Shown here one piece after another: positions 36,071 to 47,944 of a DNA stretch of 64,000 nucleotides. Every line of letters starts with the position of its first letter. The stretch's first letter is position 1. This stretch comes from Macrotis lagotis (Eukaryota; Chordata; Mammalia; Peramelemorphia; Peramelidae), in NCBI RefSeq assembly GCF_037893015.1, contig NC_133661.1:182878508-182942507 (forward strand), written 5' to 3'. The notes beneath the pieces were generated by a model. The model did not search any database. It had not been told where the DNA came from and worked only from the letters and a program-made list of their open reading frames with translations. The translations under genes were made by a program, and so were the position numbers.

Positions 36071-36439
36071 AGTAGAGTGAGTTTTGAAGACACTATGGGC
36101 TCTGTAGGGGGAGGGCTGAAGCTGAGGAAGGTGAGAGGTTTGGAGCAAGGACTAGTTTCTTGTGGGGGGAGAAACACATCTAAAAACCTTTTATGAGCCC
36201 TAAATGAGGCAATTTCCCATTCGTTATGAGAAGTCCTAATCATTTTTAAAGTTAATTTTGTTTTAAGATAGTTAAATTTAGATCTTTCAAAACATCCCAT
36301 CTCAAACAACATAATTCAAAATTATCACTTTTTTAAATTTACACCAATGCTTGACAAAATGCATGGTCATTTGTGTCATAATGCTTTTTAGTCACATATA
36401 AAGGAGGTATTCTATCTACTGCATCTCTAATTCAAGTTT

Positions 36440-36820
36440 TAAATTGTTCCACTGATGCAGAGGACCATGGGCAAAAGAGAATATTGAAATTAATTGGAAC
36501 TTGGCCAACTCCCAAGTCACCACCTCTTCCCATGGACCCTGAGAAGGGGATTTAAGATTTAAGAAGATATCCAGCAAGGCTTGCTCTCTTGCATCACTTC
36601 TTGCTTCCTGGCTTTTGTTTAACCTGAAGCTGGCCTGCCAAGATTAATTAACAATCCTTTTGGATTCTCTTTAATCTCTTTTTGACTTCTCTATCACTTT
36701 CTTTTGTGTTGTAACTTCTTTTTTTTTTTTAATAAATCTCTATTTTTCTTTTTACACCTGCATTCCTGGGTCTGGGAATGATTAATTACAGGAGAATACT
36801 GAACTCTGAGGCAACACCAT
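36440..36820 (+). mobile_element. LTR, related by its 3' half to 34,679-35,217
   Basis: The segment TGTGTTGTAACTTCTTTT, an AATAAATCTCTATTTTTC poly(A) site, GTCTGGGAATGATT and ATACTGAACTCTGAGGC parallels the end of the LTR at 35,217. The upstream half differs. Start is uncertain. A solo LTR-like fossil. Confidence 0.6.
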
Positions 36821-37389
36821 GATGAGAAATAATTATCAATTAAACAGCAATAACTATACATAAAATAAAAACACAATGAAATATTAAACAAAGAAATAGA
36901 AAACCATATAATGGACACTAGACAATGGACACAGGGATGCCAGACAAATTCCTTACTCTTTATCAAAAGTGCCAGATCTAACCACTAGACCACTTCATCA
37001 AAAAAAGGCCACACTTAGATCTAGGAATAAAATCCTCAGAAACTATCTGGCTGCTTAAAGTCAAAACAATTCTCACCAACCTGTGAGAATTCCCAAAACC
37101 AAAAGTAATCTTCCAGAAAAACTTCAATTAAAAAAAAAAACCCAAACAAAAACCAACAGTTCAGACTAGAGAAGTTTGAAAAAGTAAAGAAACCTTAGCT
37201 TCAGACAAGACCACTGTGTCAGATTCAAAATCTGTCCTAGATTTCTAGAAATCCCTTCTTGTGGTTCCACCTGGAGGAAAAGTCTTTGTTCTTTCACTTC
37301 ACTAGTCTAGATCCCAATGATGGCACTAAAACCTAAAGTTATAAGAACCTTAAAACATAGGGTTTAAATAATATAACAATAACAACAAA

Positions 37390-37930
37390 TATATATATAT
37401 ATATAAAACATAAAGTTTTATTTTCTGAGATTTACCATTACTGTTAGGTGGACCCCATTCTAGTAAAGATCACACACAGCTGAGGAAGATGAGAGAATTT
37501 ATACAGTAACTAGGGGAGGGGAACAGAATATACCTAACAGGAGTGTACAAAACTTTAAACTTGCCTGGAGACCATCTATTATTTGTTATCAGATATGCTA
37601 TTTTGCTAGGGGGAGGTAACATGTTTTTTGAGTTTAAGTACTAGGAGGGTAGGGTGAGTACTTGTTTTCCTAGTCTAAACAAGGACAGAATTCTTTCTTG
37701 AATTAGGAGGGCAGGATAAGATCTTCCTTTATTAAGGAGGGCAGGACTAGTCTTCCTTTCAAAGTCTAAGGAGGACACATTCCATTCTTCTAGGATAGTT
37801 AAGAAATATTGACCTTTGGCCAGGAATAGTTGTACTTATAATTATATTTGACTAAGCTCATCAGATCTTAGTTCAGAGCTGAAAGTTCATTTAGTTTGAA
37901 CCCCACTTTCTACTGTAAAACCACACCTCT
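37390..37930 (-). mobile_element. LTR-like sequence with short tandem repeats
   Basis: Read on the minus strand it has a U3-like part with four or five imperfect ~33-bp units (AGGAGGGCAGGA motif, 37,645-37,800 on the plus strand), a TATA-like TGTATAAATTCTCTC near 37,500 and AATAAAACTTTATG near 37,410. This layout fits an LTR. No interior recognised; family undetermined; a fossil. Confidence 0.5.
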
Positions 37931-40449
37931 CACCTCTTATTCGATTTACAGAACTGATTAAACCTGTCCTTACCTTTCCCTTTTCACTTCAGAGCAAGTG
38001 TACTCAAAAACCATTTATTGTCTAGCTATTATCTGTGGGGTAAATTCAATTCAAAATGTCTTTATTAAATGTTTGTTATTTGCCTAGCATTGTGTACAAG
38101 GTTACAAAGACAATACAAAAGCAAATGATCCCAAGTCTCCCAGGAGCCCTAAAGCCTAAACTACTTAACCTACCATTTGGGATCTTCTACAATCTTGTCC
38201 CTTAAGGATAATTCTTAGAATTCAAGATTGAAAGAGATCTTAGAGACCACCTCCAACTCTCACTTTACAGACAAAATAACTGAATACAAAAACGGGTCAG
38301 TGACTTGTATGAAGTCACACAAGTTAATACTTGTAGCATAGCTAGTATTTTAAAATTGGGAGTATGGTTATTTTGGTTGCTGAGTTTTAGGAGTTTGGGA
38401 CAAGGGAGTAGGTTAGAGATTTACTGCTCTACTAGTGTCATCCACTCTCTACTTACTGGGCATCTTGGCATCATGGAGGCTAAATTCAATTCAACTCAAT
38501 AAACATTAAGTGCCTACTATTTTCTGGTAGTGTGATGGGTATTTGGAATATAAATAAGAAAAAGAGACAGTTATCCTCAAGGAGGCACAATCTAATGTAA
38601 GAAGACAGTACAGAAAGAAAGCTGGGAGGACCCCAAGCAAACCTATTCATGGAAAATGGAGTCACCTGAAATATTATGAGCCCACTCTAAAGGAAGGTTT
38701 TGGGAGGAGTTTGGTGCTCTACCCTCCAGCCCTCCAATCAGAGGGGAGAGGCACCTGAGGGTATCTGAATCTGAATCTGAATCATTCTTCATGGGTATTT
38801 TAGGTGATAAACTGAGCTTTCTGTGGGGGGCGGGGCACGATGTTCTTTATATTGCTGGTGAAGAATGGAAATTGGTTCAAAGTAATCTTCTTATTTAGCT
38901 GAGAGACATCTCTTCATATTTTACCCCAAAGGAGGAGAGATAAAAAGAGATTAATAAAAGATTCTAACAGATTTAGACTTAATTGTGAAATATTCAGGAA
39001 ACATGAGTGGTCAGGGAAACTCATGGAGGGACCATCCATGGTTTAGGAAGGTTTGATGTTGAGGCATCTTAGACCCCCCCCCCCCCAAGGACCCTCTGTT
39101 AATGCAATTATTCTTCTGCAGTGAGATGTTCTCTCCTGGGCATATCTGTTCTTTCTTTCTTTGGTATTTCTGCTTCTCTACTATACTTTTCTGGGGCTGT
39201 CCAGTGGACTTCAGTTGTGATGTACTTCTTTGTTGACCTGCTGCTCTAAAATATTCTTATATTGAGGCTATTTTTGAAGTTTGGAGATGTAGATTGTGGT
39301 CAGCTGCCTCTTGTTGGCTAGCTAAATTCCTAAAGCATTTATCTGTCTTTAGAACTTTTTAAAAAATCTTCTATATGGCTCATTTTAAACTCTAAACTCA
39401 ATTTATCTAGAGTGAAAAAAAATTATTTTCCATTCCCATGCTGCCAGATGTAGTCCCAGCAAATCAGAGACTTATCTTACCACTTCTAAGGATCCCTTAG
39501 TTTTCTTCAAAATTCAGCACACATGCCATCTCCTACAGGAGGCCTTTCCTTAATACTCCTTCCACTAGTTGTGGGGGCTTCCTCTCATCTTTCCAAATGG
39601 CTTCCTTCTTCATATATATATGGTCTATTCTGTATCTACTTGGGTGTATAAGTGATGCAAATGTATTCCTGATAGACCAGAAGGTCCTTGCTTCAGGTTT
39701 ATATTTGTAGCACCAGCATCCAACATAGCAGCCAACACATTTAGTAGACTCTCAATAAATGTTTGTTAATTGAATGATTAAATATAAGTCTTGTCCAGTA
39801 TAACTTTTCTTAATCTCCTCCCTGATTTATTTGTTTTGTAAATTTGAAGTTTTGCTGCATTTGACATGTTCTCAAAGGAGCACAGCCTTGTGCTTGCTCC
39901 CAGTAAGCTTCACAGACTCATGAAATATTATAGCTAAAAGGGTTGTGGCAAAAGATGAACATGAGCCTGAGAATTTTGAGAAAACATCTTGTTCCCAGAT
40001 GAAGAAACTTTCAAGGCTTCAGAATAGAGCTATGGAGCAACAAGAGACACCCTGAGACTATATTCTGTTTCCCTTTTCAAGGACATTTAAGAAAAAAATT
40101 AGTTTTAATTTTTTTCTTTTTTTTTTTTATTCCTCAAGGATATTTACATGAAGAACAAGACTTATTTTATCTTTAAGGAGACCTACTCTTTCTTAAAGAT
40201 TACTACTAATCACAGATAAGTTCATTTTCCCACAGGAACAAACCTGATTTTTTTCCAATTCCTTGAGACTTTTATAATTCCTCCCTCTTCCTTTTCTGTT
40301 GAGTAATGTTGTTGATTGACTCTCTATCTAGTCCCATTTTGTTTTATCAAAAGAACCCCAAGTTTGTCCATCCAAGTGGGACTCTTTTTGGATACTTCTC
40401 TCTCATTAACAAACTCTTTTCTCCTTAGCCAATTCTTTATCTAACAATC

Positions 40450-40830
40450 AGTTTTAAAATTATTCCAACTATGTGCAAAGATAGTTTTTAACATTCATTT
40501 TTTTGTAAGATTTTGAGTTCCACATTTTTCTTCCTCTCTTCTTTCCCTCCCACTTCCCCTTGACAGCAAGCAATCTGATATAGATTATAATATGTAACTA
40601 TGTTAAATATATTTCCATATTAGTCATGTTGTGAAAGATGTATCAGAACACAGGGGAACAAAAAAAACCATGAGAGGATAAAAACAAGGTATAGAACAAA
40701 AATTTTAATGGAAAATAGTGTGTTTTGATCTGCATTCAGACTCAATAGTTCTTTCTATGAATGAAGATGGTATTTTCCATCTCATGTCCTTTAGAATTAT
40801 CTTTGATTATTTTATTGCTGAGGAGAGCTA
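40450..40830 (-). mobile_element. L1 LINE, 3' UTR
   Basis: Reverse L1 3' end: ACATTCATTTTTTTGTAAGA, TTTGAGTTCCACATTTTTC, then TCCATATTAGTCATGTTGTG and TTTTGATCTGCATTCAGACT. The same 3' UTR runs forward at 1-397. Absent from the corresponding point of copy A (about 2,115). Confidence 0.75.
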
Positions 40831-40849
40831 AGTTCATTGACACTCACTA

Positions 40850-41085
40850 GGTTTGTTATGGGTGTTGCCTCAGACAAACTGAGATCTAGGATGGAATTTA
40901 GTTTACAAAGACCAAGGTCTCACACTATGTTTGACCATTGCCAATAATCTTCACACGAACTCAGATGACATTGGAGGAGCAGCTCTGCCTCATTTAAATC
41001 TAAGCTGCTTGTAAATCATAACCCTCATGATGTCATTGTTACTCTTTGAGGATGAAGGACGAACTACCATGGCAACAACTATCTG
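40850..41085 (+). mobile_element. Degraded tRNA-derived SINE
   Basis: The tail TGATGTCATTGTTACTCTTT and GAGGATGAAGGACGAAC matches the end of the long SINE at 6,030-6,350. The body is strongly decayed. Confidence 0.55.
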
Positions 41086-41489
41086 ATTCATAGATCTGTT
41101 TGGTGATAGAGATCCTTTTCAAATTTGTTGGGACCTGAGATTGTCATGAGACAATCTCAGAGAACTTTCCTTATTCATTGGATGGCTAAATACATACCCC
41201 TTATTTGTGAGAACATTTTTTTCAAATAAAAATAGAAAGCATTCTCTATATTTCTGTAATGAAATTCTATTGCTATAAGAAAAGGTGAAAGAGATGTTTT
41301 AGAGAGACCTGGTAAAGCTTATATTTTTTTTAAAAATTTATATTAGAATATTTAAATAAGGAACATTTTAAAGTTTTTTAGTGCTTATTTTTAAAATAAG
41401 ATTATTTATTGATTTGAACCTGTGATTTCACTTGATTTGTGGAACTCCTGATGAAGAAGGTTCCTCAACTAAAGCAGAAAGGCCAATGC

Positions 41490-41625
41490 ATGTGGCTTAT
41501 AGGCTTAGAGATTTGACCAGAAGCACTAAGAAACTGAATGACTTATCCAGGGTCACATAGTCAGAGGCTGAACTTGAACAAAGATCTTCCTGACCCTGAG
41601 GCTGACTTTTCCACCATGATTATTT
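41490..41625 (-). mobile_element. MIR-type SINE remnant
   Basis: Reverse remnant: AAGAAACTGAATGACTTATC, CAGGGTCACATAGTCAGAGG, GATCTTCCTGACCCTGAGGC. Confidence 0.65.
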
Positions 41626-41631
41626 TATTTT

Positions 41632-42362
41632 GTTTTTCAAAATTTATTTCTTTTATTTCTTTTTCACATTCTTTTCTTTTTAAATTTTAAGTTCTAAAAT
41701 TATCTCTCCTTCCCCCCCCGCTCTATCCACTATATGCTATCAATTTATACATGTGAAATCATGCAAAACTTATTTTCATATTGGTCATATTTTAAAAAAC
41801 CAGAAAAATAAAAAGAGTGAGAAAATTATACTTTAATATTTATTCAAAGTTCTCTCTCTCTGGAAGTGGATGACATTTTTCATCATGATTCCTTTGGAAT
41901 TATCTTGGATCATTGTATTGATCAGAGTAGTCAAATCTTTGATCATCATTACAACATTGCTATTACGATGCAAAATGATCTCCCAGTTCTTCTCATTTCT
42001 TTTTGCATCAGTTCATCTAGTTATTGTCATGATTTTCTGAAACTACCTTCCTCATCATTTTTATTAGGAAAATAGTAATCCTTTACAACATATGCCATCA
42101 CTTCAGCTATTGATGAGCATTCCCTCAATTTCCAATTCTTTCTATCTCAGAAAGAGCTGTTATAAATGTTTTTATATATCTATGACCTTTTCTATTTTTG
42201 TTGTTGATCTTTTGGGTATATAGACCTAGTAGTAGTATTGCTGGCTTAAAGTGTATGCATAGTTGGAACAGTTCACTTTACTACCAACAGTTTGTTAGTA
42301 TCCCTATTTTCCCACAATCCCCTTCAGCATTTGCCATTTCTGATAGGTATGTACCTCAGAAT
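41632..42362 (-). mobile_element. Older L1 LINE, end of ORF2 and 3' UTR
   Basis: Reverse L1 with A-rich end near 41,640. Decayed ORF2 C-terminus at 41,870-42,360 corresponds step by step to 56,650-57,110 (for example TTTCCAATTCTTTCTATC, GGGTATATAGACCTAGTAGT). It is interrupted at 42,362 by the ORF1-only element and appears to resume at 45,085. Confidence 0.75.
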
Positions 42363-42369
42363 TGTTTTT

Positions 42370-45078
42370 CTTTATTAATTTATTTTCACATTGCTATAAT
42401 AGTCTTTTTATAAAAGTAAACATAATCCTCCCTCTTTTCACAAAGATAGAGAAGCCTCAAGAAAAATAAACTGAGAGAAAAAAAGTGCTATCAGATCTGT
42501 CTATGGGATGGATCTCATTCTTTATCATAAGTCCATCAGAGAAGTTGTTTCAATATTTTTTTCCACAATTGCTACTACTAGCTGTATTTCCCTCCATCCT
42601 ATTCCTTCCCAAACCCATTTACTCTGTTCTCTGTCTCGTTTTACTCTGTCCCTCATCAAAAGTGTATTGTATTTGTCTACCACAATCTTCCCTCTCTTCT
42701 ATCATCTATACCTCCCTCCCCTTTCTCCCATCCCTTTCCTCTCCTTTTTTTAGAGTAAAATAGATTTCTATACCTTATTGAGTATGTATATTGTTTCCTC
42801 TCTGAGCCAATTCCAATGAGAATGAAGGCTCACTCATTTCCTCTCACCTTCCCCCCTTCCACTCCATAGCAAAAGTTTTTTTTTTTAGGTTTTTGCAAGG
42901 CAAATGGGGTTAAGACAAAAGTTTTTTCTTGCTTCTTTTACATAAAATAGTTTAGACCATTCTACCTCTCCTTTTCCTTTCTCTCAGTACATTCCTTTCT
43001 CACGCATTAACTTTATATTTAGCTCCCTCCTGTGCCTTGTCTAAATATGTTCCTTCTAACTGCTTTATTAATAAGAAGATTCATTTGAATTATCAGTGTT
43101 ATCTTCCCAGGAATACAAGCAATTGAACACCATTAAATCCCTCATAATTTGTTCTTCCCATTCAGCCTCTCTATGCTTTACCTGAGTCCTGTATTTGAAG
43201 ATCAAACTTTCTGTAAGGTTATTGCAAAGGAAAGTTTGAAAGTCCCCTATTTCACTGAATGTTCATTTTTTTCCCCCTGAAAGGGGATGTTCAGTTTTGC
43301 TGGGTGATTGATTCTCTGTTGTAATCCAAGTCCTTTGGCATTTGGAATACATTTCAAACTTCATGAACCTTTAAAATGTAGATGCTGCTAAATCCTGTGT
43401 AATCCTGACTGTAGCTCCAAAGTATTTGAATTGTTTCTTTCTTTCCTGTTTGTAATATTTTCTCTTTGTCTTGGGAGTTCTGGGATTTGCCTGTAATATT
43501 TCTGAAAGATTTTATTTTGGAATCTCTTTCAGGAGGTGATTGGTGGATTCCCTCAATTTTTATTTTGCCCTCTGCTTTTTGGATATTAGGGAAATTTTCC
43601 TAAAGAATTTCTTTAAAAATGTCTAGGCTCTTTTCCTTGTCATAACTTTCAAGTAGCCCAATAATTTTTAAATTATCTCTTCTGAATCTTTTTCCAAGTC
43701 AGTTGTTTTTCCAATGAGATATTTCACATTTTCTCCTATTTTTTCATTCTTTTGGTTTTGTTTTATTGTTTCTTGATTTCTCACAAAATCATCAGCTTCT
43801 TAGCTCCATTTTATATTTGTGGGAATTATTTTCTTCAGAGAGCTTTTTTATCTCCTTTTCCATCTGATCAATTCTGCTTTTTAAAGTATTCATCTCCTCA
43901 TTGAACTTTTGAACTGTTTTTTCCATTTGACCTTAACTGGCTTTTAAGATGTTATTTTCTTTAGTATTCTTTTGTATCTCCTTCACCAACCTGCTGACAT
44001 GCTTTTCATGATTTTCCTGCATTGCTCTCCTTTCTCTTCCTAATTTTTCCCCTCTATATTCTTTACTTTATTCTCAAAATCTTTTTTGAGTTTTTCCATA
44101 GCCTGAGACCAATTACTATTTTTCTTGGAGACTTTGGATATAGAAGCTTTGACTTTATCATCTTCTGAGTGTGCATTTTGATCCTCCATGGGACCAAAGC
44201 AATTGTCTATAGTCAGACTATTTTTCTTTTGTTGTTTGCTCATTTCCCCAACCTATAATCCAATTTTAACTCTTTGTTAAGGGGGGGCTCTGCTTCCAGG
44301 ATGGAGGATGCACTTTCCCAAGCTTTTGAGGGTTTTTTTGTATAACCCATCTAGGGCCCTCAATTCCTTCAAGGTCTTATGAGAGGCTTTGACTGTTTTC
44401 CTTGCCTGTGTTCTGGTCTGTGGATGATCACAAGCACTCCCCTCTGCCCTGGAGCTGAAAAGAGGATCCCTACTCTGCTGTGGCAGTATGGAGTCACAGA
44501 CTGTGGCTAGATCTGAGTATGGGCAAAGCAACAGAGTCCTGTCCCAGGAATTGTAGAAAGACTTCTGTAGTCTGCCCAACCCCCTTACCATTTGTGGACT
44601 GAGCACTCTGGAAGCAGCTGCTGGGTGACTCGGCAGACCTGCTTTTGGTTCCTGGGCCTGGGCTGTGCTGCAACCTGCACTGACCTGGGTTCCATGTTCA
44701 TTGGGGTAGGGCAGGGTTTTCCTACTGACCTTCCAAGTTGTCCTTGGCAATCCCTGGGTTGAGAGATCTGGAAACCACCCCAGCTGCCATGGATTCAAGT
44801 GCTCCCAGGGACCTGGGTGTCCTGTGGACTGTTCTTGGAAGACTGAAGCTATTTCACTCTGCCCACATGCTGCAATACTTTCCAACCCTTTCCAACTCCA
44901 GTGGAACAGACCCTTCCTACAGATCTTCTAAATTGTCTTGGGCTACCAGAAAATTGTTTCACTCAGTCTTTCTAAAGGTTCAGCTACTCTAGAATTTGGT
45001 TAGAGTCATAATTTTAAGGCATTTGGAGTGGTCTGGGGGAGAGCAGGGAATTTTATCATCTTGGCTCCATCCCCTCAG
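42370..45078 (-). mobile_element. ORF1-only L1 relative (HAL1-like), complete at the 5' end, copy 1
   Basis: Minus-strand element of about 2.7 kb. Its 5' end (45,050-45,078) reads GGGGATGGAGCCAAGATGAT, the classic L1 promoter start. A GC-rich 5' UTR of about 830 bp follows. ORF1 begins at 44,243 (MSKQQKKNSLTIDNCFGPME; lysine-rich, coiled-coil-like) and decays to about 43,250. The rest to 42,370 is 3' non-coding with no ORF2. Approximate target-site duplication CTCAGAATTGTTTT/CTCAGATTTGTTTT at 42,357 and 45,075. It sits inside an older L1. A SINE stub lies at 42,886. HAL1 is the known name for L1 derivatives with ORF1 only; the family match is by layout, not by database. Confidence 0.75.
42886..42914 (-). 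mobile_element. SINE stub, WSINE1 type, with target-site duplication
   Basis: Only the last ~30 bp of the SINE (tail and GCAAGGCAAATGGGGTTAAG), flanked by CAAAAGTTTTTT on both sides (42,869 and 42,916). Confidence 0.75.
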
Positions 45079-45084
45079 ATTTGT

Positions 45085-45560
45085 TTTAATTTGGTTTAAT
45101 TTGGAATCAATAATGATTTAGAGCATTTTTTTATATGACTATAGAGAGCTTTGATTTCTTCTTCAGAAAAATGCCATTTTATTTTCTTTAATGAGTTGGG
45201 GAATAGCTCTTTTATTATAAATTTGACTCAGTTATATGCTCATATATATTTGAGAAATGAGACCTTTATCAGAAAAACTTTCTGTAAAACTTTTTTGTTG
45301 CTTTATCATTGTTTATGATACCTTTTAACTTTATGTAGTTTTTCTGATAATCTCTTTTAGTTAGATCTAGTTTTGTTTTTGCTTTATCTGAGATCATGAT
45401 TGTTACCTCTGCATTTTTTTCAATCTACTGAATCCCTTTATTTTAACTTGTGTTTCTCTTGCAAACAGAATAATATTGGGTCATGGATTCTAATATAATC
45501 TACTGTCTGCTTCTGCCTTATGTGTAAAGTCATCCCATTTATATTCAAGTTCAAATACTA
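45085..45560 (-). mobile_element. Older L1 LINE, ORF2 part (continuation)
   Basis: AATAATGATTTAGAGCATTT at 45,107, GAGTTGGGGAATAGCTCTTT and TGACTCAGTTATATGCTCAT match 57,147-57,290 in the L1 at 56.3-60.0 kb, and follow on from the part at 41,632-42,362. Hence one older L1 split by the HAL1-like insertion. Confidence 0.7.
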
Positions 45561-46142
45561 ATTGAATTTCTCTCTATCCTATTTTTTCCTTTTTATATTT
45601 ATTTTTCTCTTTTTAACCTGTCTCTCCTCAAAACCTGGTTTTGCTTCTGACCATTAAGAAAGACCACTTTGTCTCTCTTAATCTGCCCTCTCTTTTAACA
45701 TTACCCACCCACCTCCTTTCTCTTGTCTCTTTCTCGTCCTATTACCTTATTGGGTAAGTTGCATTTTTGTATTTACATACATATATATACATATATATAT
45801 ATATTTTTTTTTGCTATTGAAACCAATTCCAATGAGAATGAAGTTCATGCATATGCCAGCTAAACCTACTTCCATTTCTATAGTATAAAAGATTTTCCTT
45901 GCATACCTCTTTTATGTGAGAACATTTCCCCCATTCTACCTCTCCCTTTTCTCCTAATAAATCTCTCTTTTTCTTCCTTTCATCTTTTTTTTGAGATCAT
46001 CCCAGTATAATTGACTCACTCTTGCCTACTGTGTATGTGCACTCTTTATAATAGTTCTAATAATGATAAAGTTCTTAGCAGTTACATTTATCATCTTCCC
46101 ATATTGCAATGTAAACAGTTTAACTTTATTAAGTCTCTCATA

Positions 46143-46490
46143 ATTGTTGTTCAGTCGTTTTTAGTTGGGTTTACCTCTTTGTGATTCCATTTGGGTATTT
46201 CTTGGCAAAGATACTGGAGAGCTTTGTCATTTCTTTCTCCAACTCATTTTATAGAAAGGGTGATTAAGGCAAAGAAGCTTAAATGATTTTTCCAGGGATA
46301 TAAAGCTGGATGCAAAAACATTATAAAAAGACAATTATCAGCTTGATAAAAGAGGCAAAAAAAAACTAAAAGAAAATAACACCTTAAAAGAGGCACAAAA
46401 CTACACTAAAAAAGTAAATCTGAATCTTCTTAGCTTTAGACCTGGCATTCTAACTACTGCACTACCTAACTGCCTCTTATGACTACTCTT
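46143..46490 (-). mobile_element. RTE-dependent tRNA SINE, interrupted
   Basis: Reverse SINE: GTTGTTCAGTCGTTTTTAGT, CCATTTGGGTATTTCTTGGC, AAAGATACTGGAGAGC to TATAAAGCTGGA at 46,310, then TCTGAATCTTCTTAGC...CTACCTAACTGCC from 46,418. A 90- to 105-bp foreign piece sits between the halves. Confidence 0.8.
46325..46414 (-). repeat. Inverted templated insertion copied from about 1 kb away
   Basis: The reverse complement of this piece (AGACAATTATCAGCTTGATA, AAAGAGGCAAAAAAAAACTA, AAATAACACCTTAAAAGAGG, CACAAAACTACACTAAAAAA) matches 47,316-47,341 joined to 47,493-47,565 almost base for base, skipping the SINE that now lies between those two parts. Confidence 0.9.
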
Positions 46491-47342
46491 TCATGTTTAT
46501 CTTTCTATACTTTACCTTTCTATACTTCCCTTGTATTTGAATGTTCGATTTTCTATCAGTTCTGGGATTTTCATTTGGAATACTTAAAAGTTTATTATTT
46601 CTTTCAATATAAATATAAATATGAATATAAACAAATACAAATATAAATTTCCTCCCTCTACTCCCCCCAGGTTAATGATCTGTTTTGCTGGGTAGATTAT
46701 TCTTGGCTGTAATCCTAGTTCTTTTTTCTTTTAGAATATCATAGTTCAAATCCTCTGCTCATTTAATGTAGAAGCTGCTAAATGTATGATCCTGACTGTG
46801 ATTCCATGATATTGGAATTCTTTCTCTCTGGCTGCTTGAAGTATTTTCTCTTTGACCTGATATCTATGGAATTTGACTAGATTATTCCTGGGAGTTTTTA
46901 TTTTGAGGTCTCTTTGAGGAGATGATCAGTGATTTCTTTCAATTTCTATTTTATTCTCTGGATATAAGATATCAGGACAGTTTTTTCTTGCTAATTTCTT
47001 GAAATATAATATCTAGGTTCTTTCTTTGATCATGTCTTTCAGGTGGTCCAATAATTCTTAAATTATTTTTCCTTGAATTATTTTCCATATCAGCTGTTTT
47101 CTCAATGAAACATTTCACATTTGTTTTCATTTTATCATTCTTTTGACCTTGTTTTATTATTTCTTGATGTCTCATGGAGTCATTAGCTTCTACTTGCTCA
47201 ATTCTAATTTTTAAGGAATTTATTTTCTTCAGGGAACTTTTTATTATTTGACTAATTCTTACTTGTTAAGAAGTTATTGAATTTTTCTATTTGATCTGTT
47301 TTTATGACATTTTCCTTTTTTTTAGTGTAGTTTTGTGCTTCT

Positions 47343-47491
47343 TTTTTTAAAAAGATTTTTGCAAGGCAAATGGGGTTAAGTGGCTTGCCCAAGGCCACAC
47401 AGCTAGGTAATTATTAAGTGTCTGAGGCTGGATTTGAACCCAGGTACTCCTGACTCCAGGGCCAGTGCTCTATCCACTGAGCCACCTACCC
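47343..47491 (-). mobile_element. SINE, WSINE1 type
   Basis: Reverse SINE with target-site duplication TTTGTGCYTCTTTT at about 47,331 and 47,492. It splits the source of the inverted copy at 46,325-46,414. Confidence 0.92.
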
Positions 47492-47869
47492 TTTGTGCCT
47501 CTTTTAAGGTGTTATTTTCTTTTAGATTTTTTTTGCCTCTTTTATCAAACTGATAATTGTCTTTTCATTGTTCTTGCATCATTCTCATTTCTTTTCCCAA
47601 TTTTCTTCATATATATATGTATAAACATATATATTCAAGTGAAAAAAAATTCTTCAGCATTCATGTATCAAAAAACTTACCTTTCGGGAGATGTAAGGCA
47701 GAGAAAAGCAAATAGCTCATTTCCTCATGAGAGCTCTGGAATCATGGTTGGTTCATTCATTGATCATTGATAAAATCAAAATTGCTTGCCATAGAAACTC
47801 TCTTTCTGGCAGTAAAGAATTGGAAAGTCAAGCCCATTGATTGGAAAATGAGTGAAAAAATTATGTCAC

Positions 47870-47908
47870 AGGAATATATATATATGGAGAGAGAGAGAGA
47901 GAGAGAGT
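47870..47908 (+). repeat. (TA)n/(GA)n simple repeat
   Basis: ATATATATAT followed by about ten GA units. The parallel position in copy A (about 3,290) lacks the expansion. Confidence 0.85.
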
Positions 47909-47944
47909 GTATAATGTTTATGTAAATGGAAAGTTCATTGCAAG

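Larger units (their letters stand above)
45560..47608 (-). mobile_element. ORF1-only L1 relative, decayed copy 3
   Basis: Third, more decayed member. Its 3' part shares AACCAATTCCAATGAGAATG with copy 1. The frame 46,972-47,175 contains DMENNSRKNNLRIIGPPERH, the conserved L1 ORF1 segment (equivalent to LENRSRRNNIRIIGIPE). ORF1 sequence continues to 47,608 and is then cut, so the 5' UTR is missing. An RTE-dependent SINE (46,143-46,490) and a WSINE (47,343-47,491) are inserted. Confidence 0.7.

Noticed and set aside
39070-39088. Run of C residues as a possible structural element
   Set aside because: A simple mononucleotide run with no supporting context.
47316-47608. Inverted repeat as a possible small-RNA hairpin locus with 46,325-46,414
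   Set aside because: The arms are 0.9 kb apart and one arm is split by a SINE; a one-off templated insertion explains it better.
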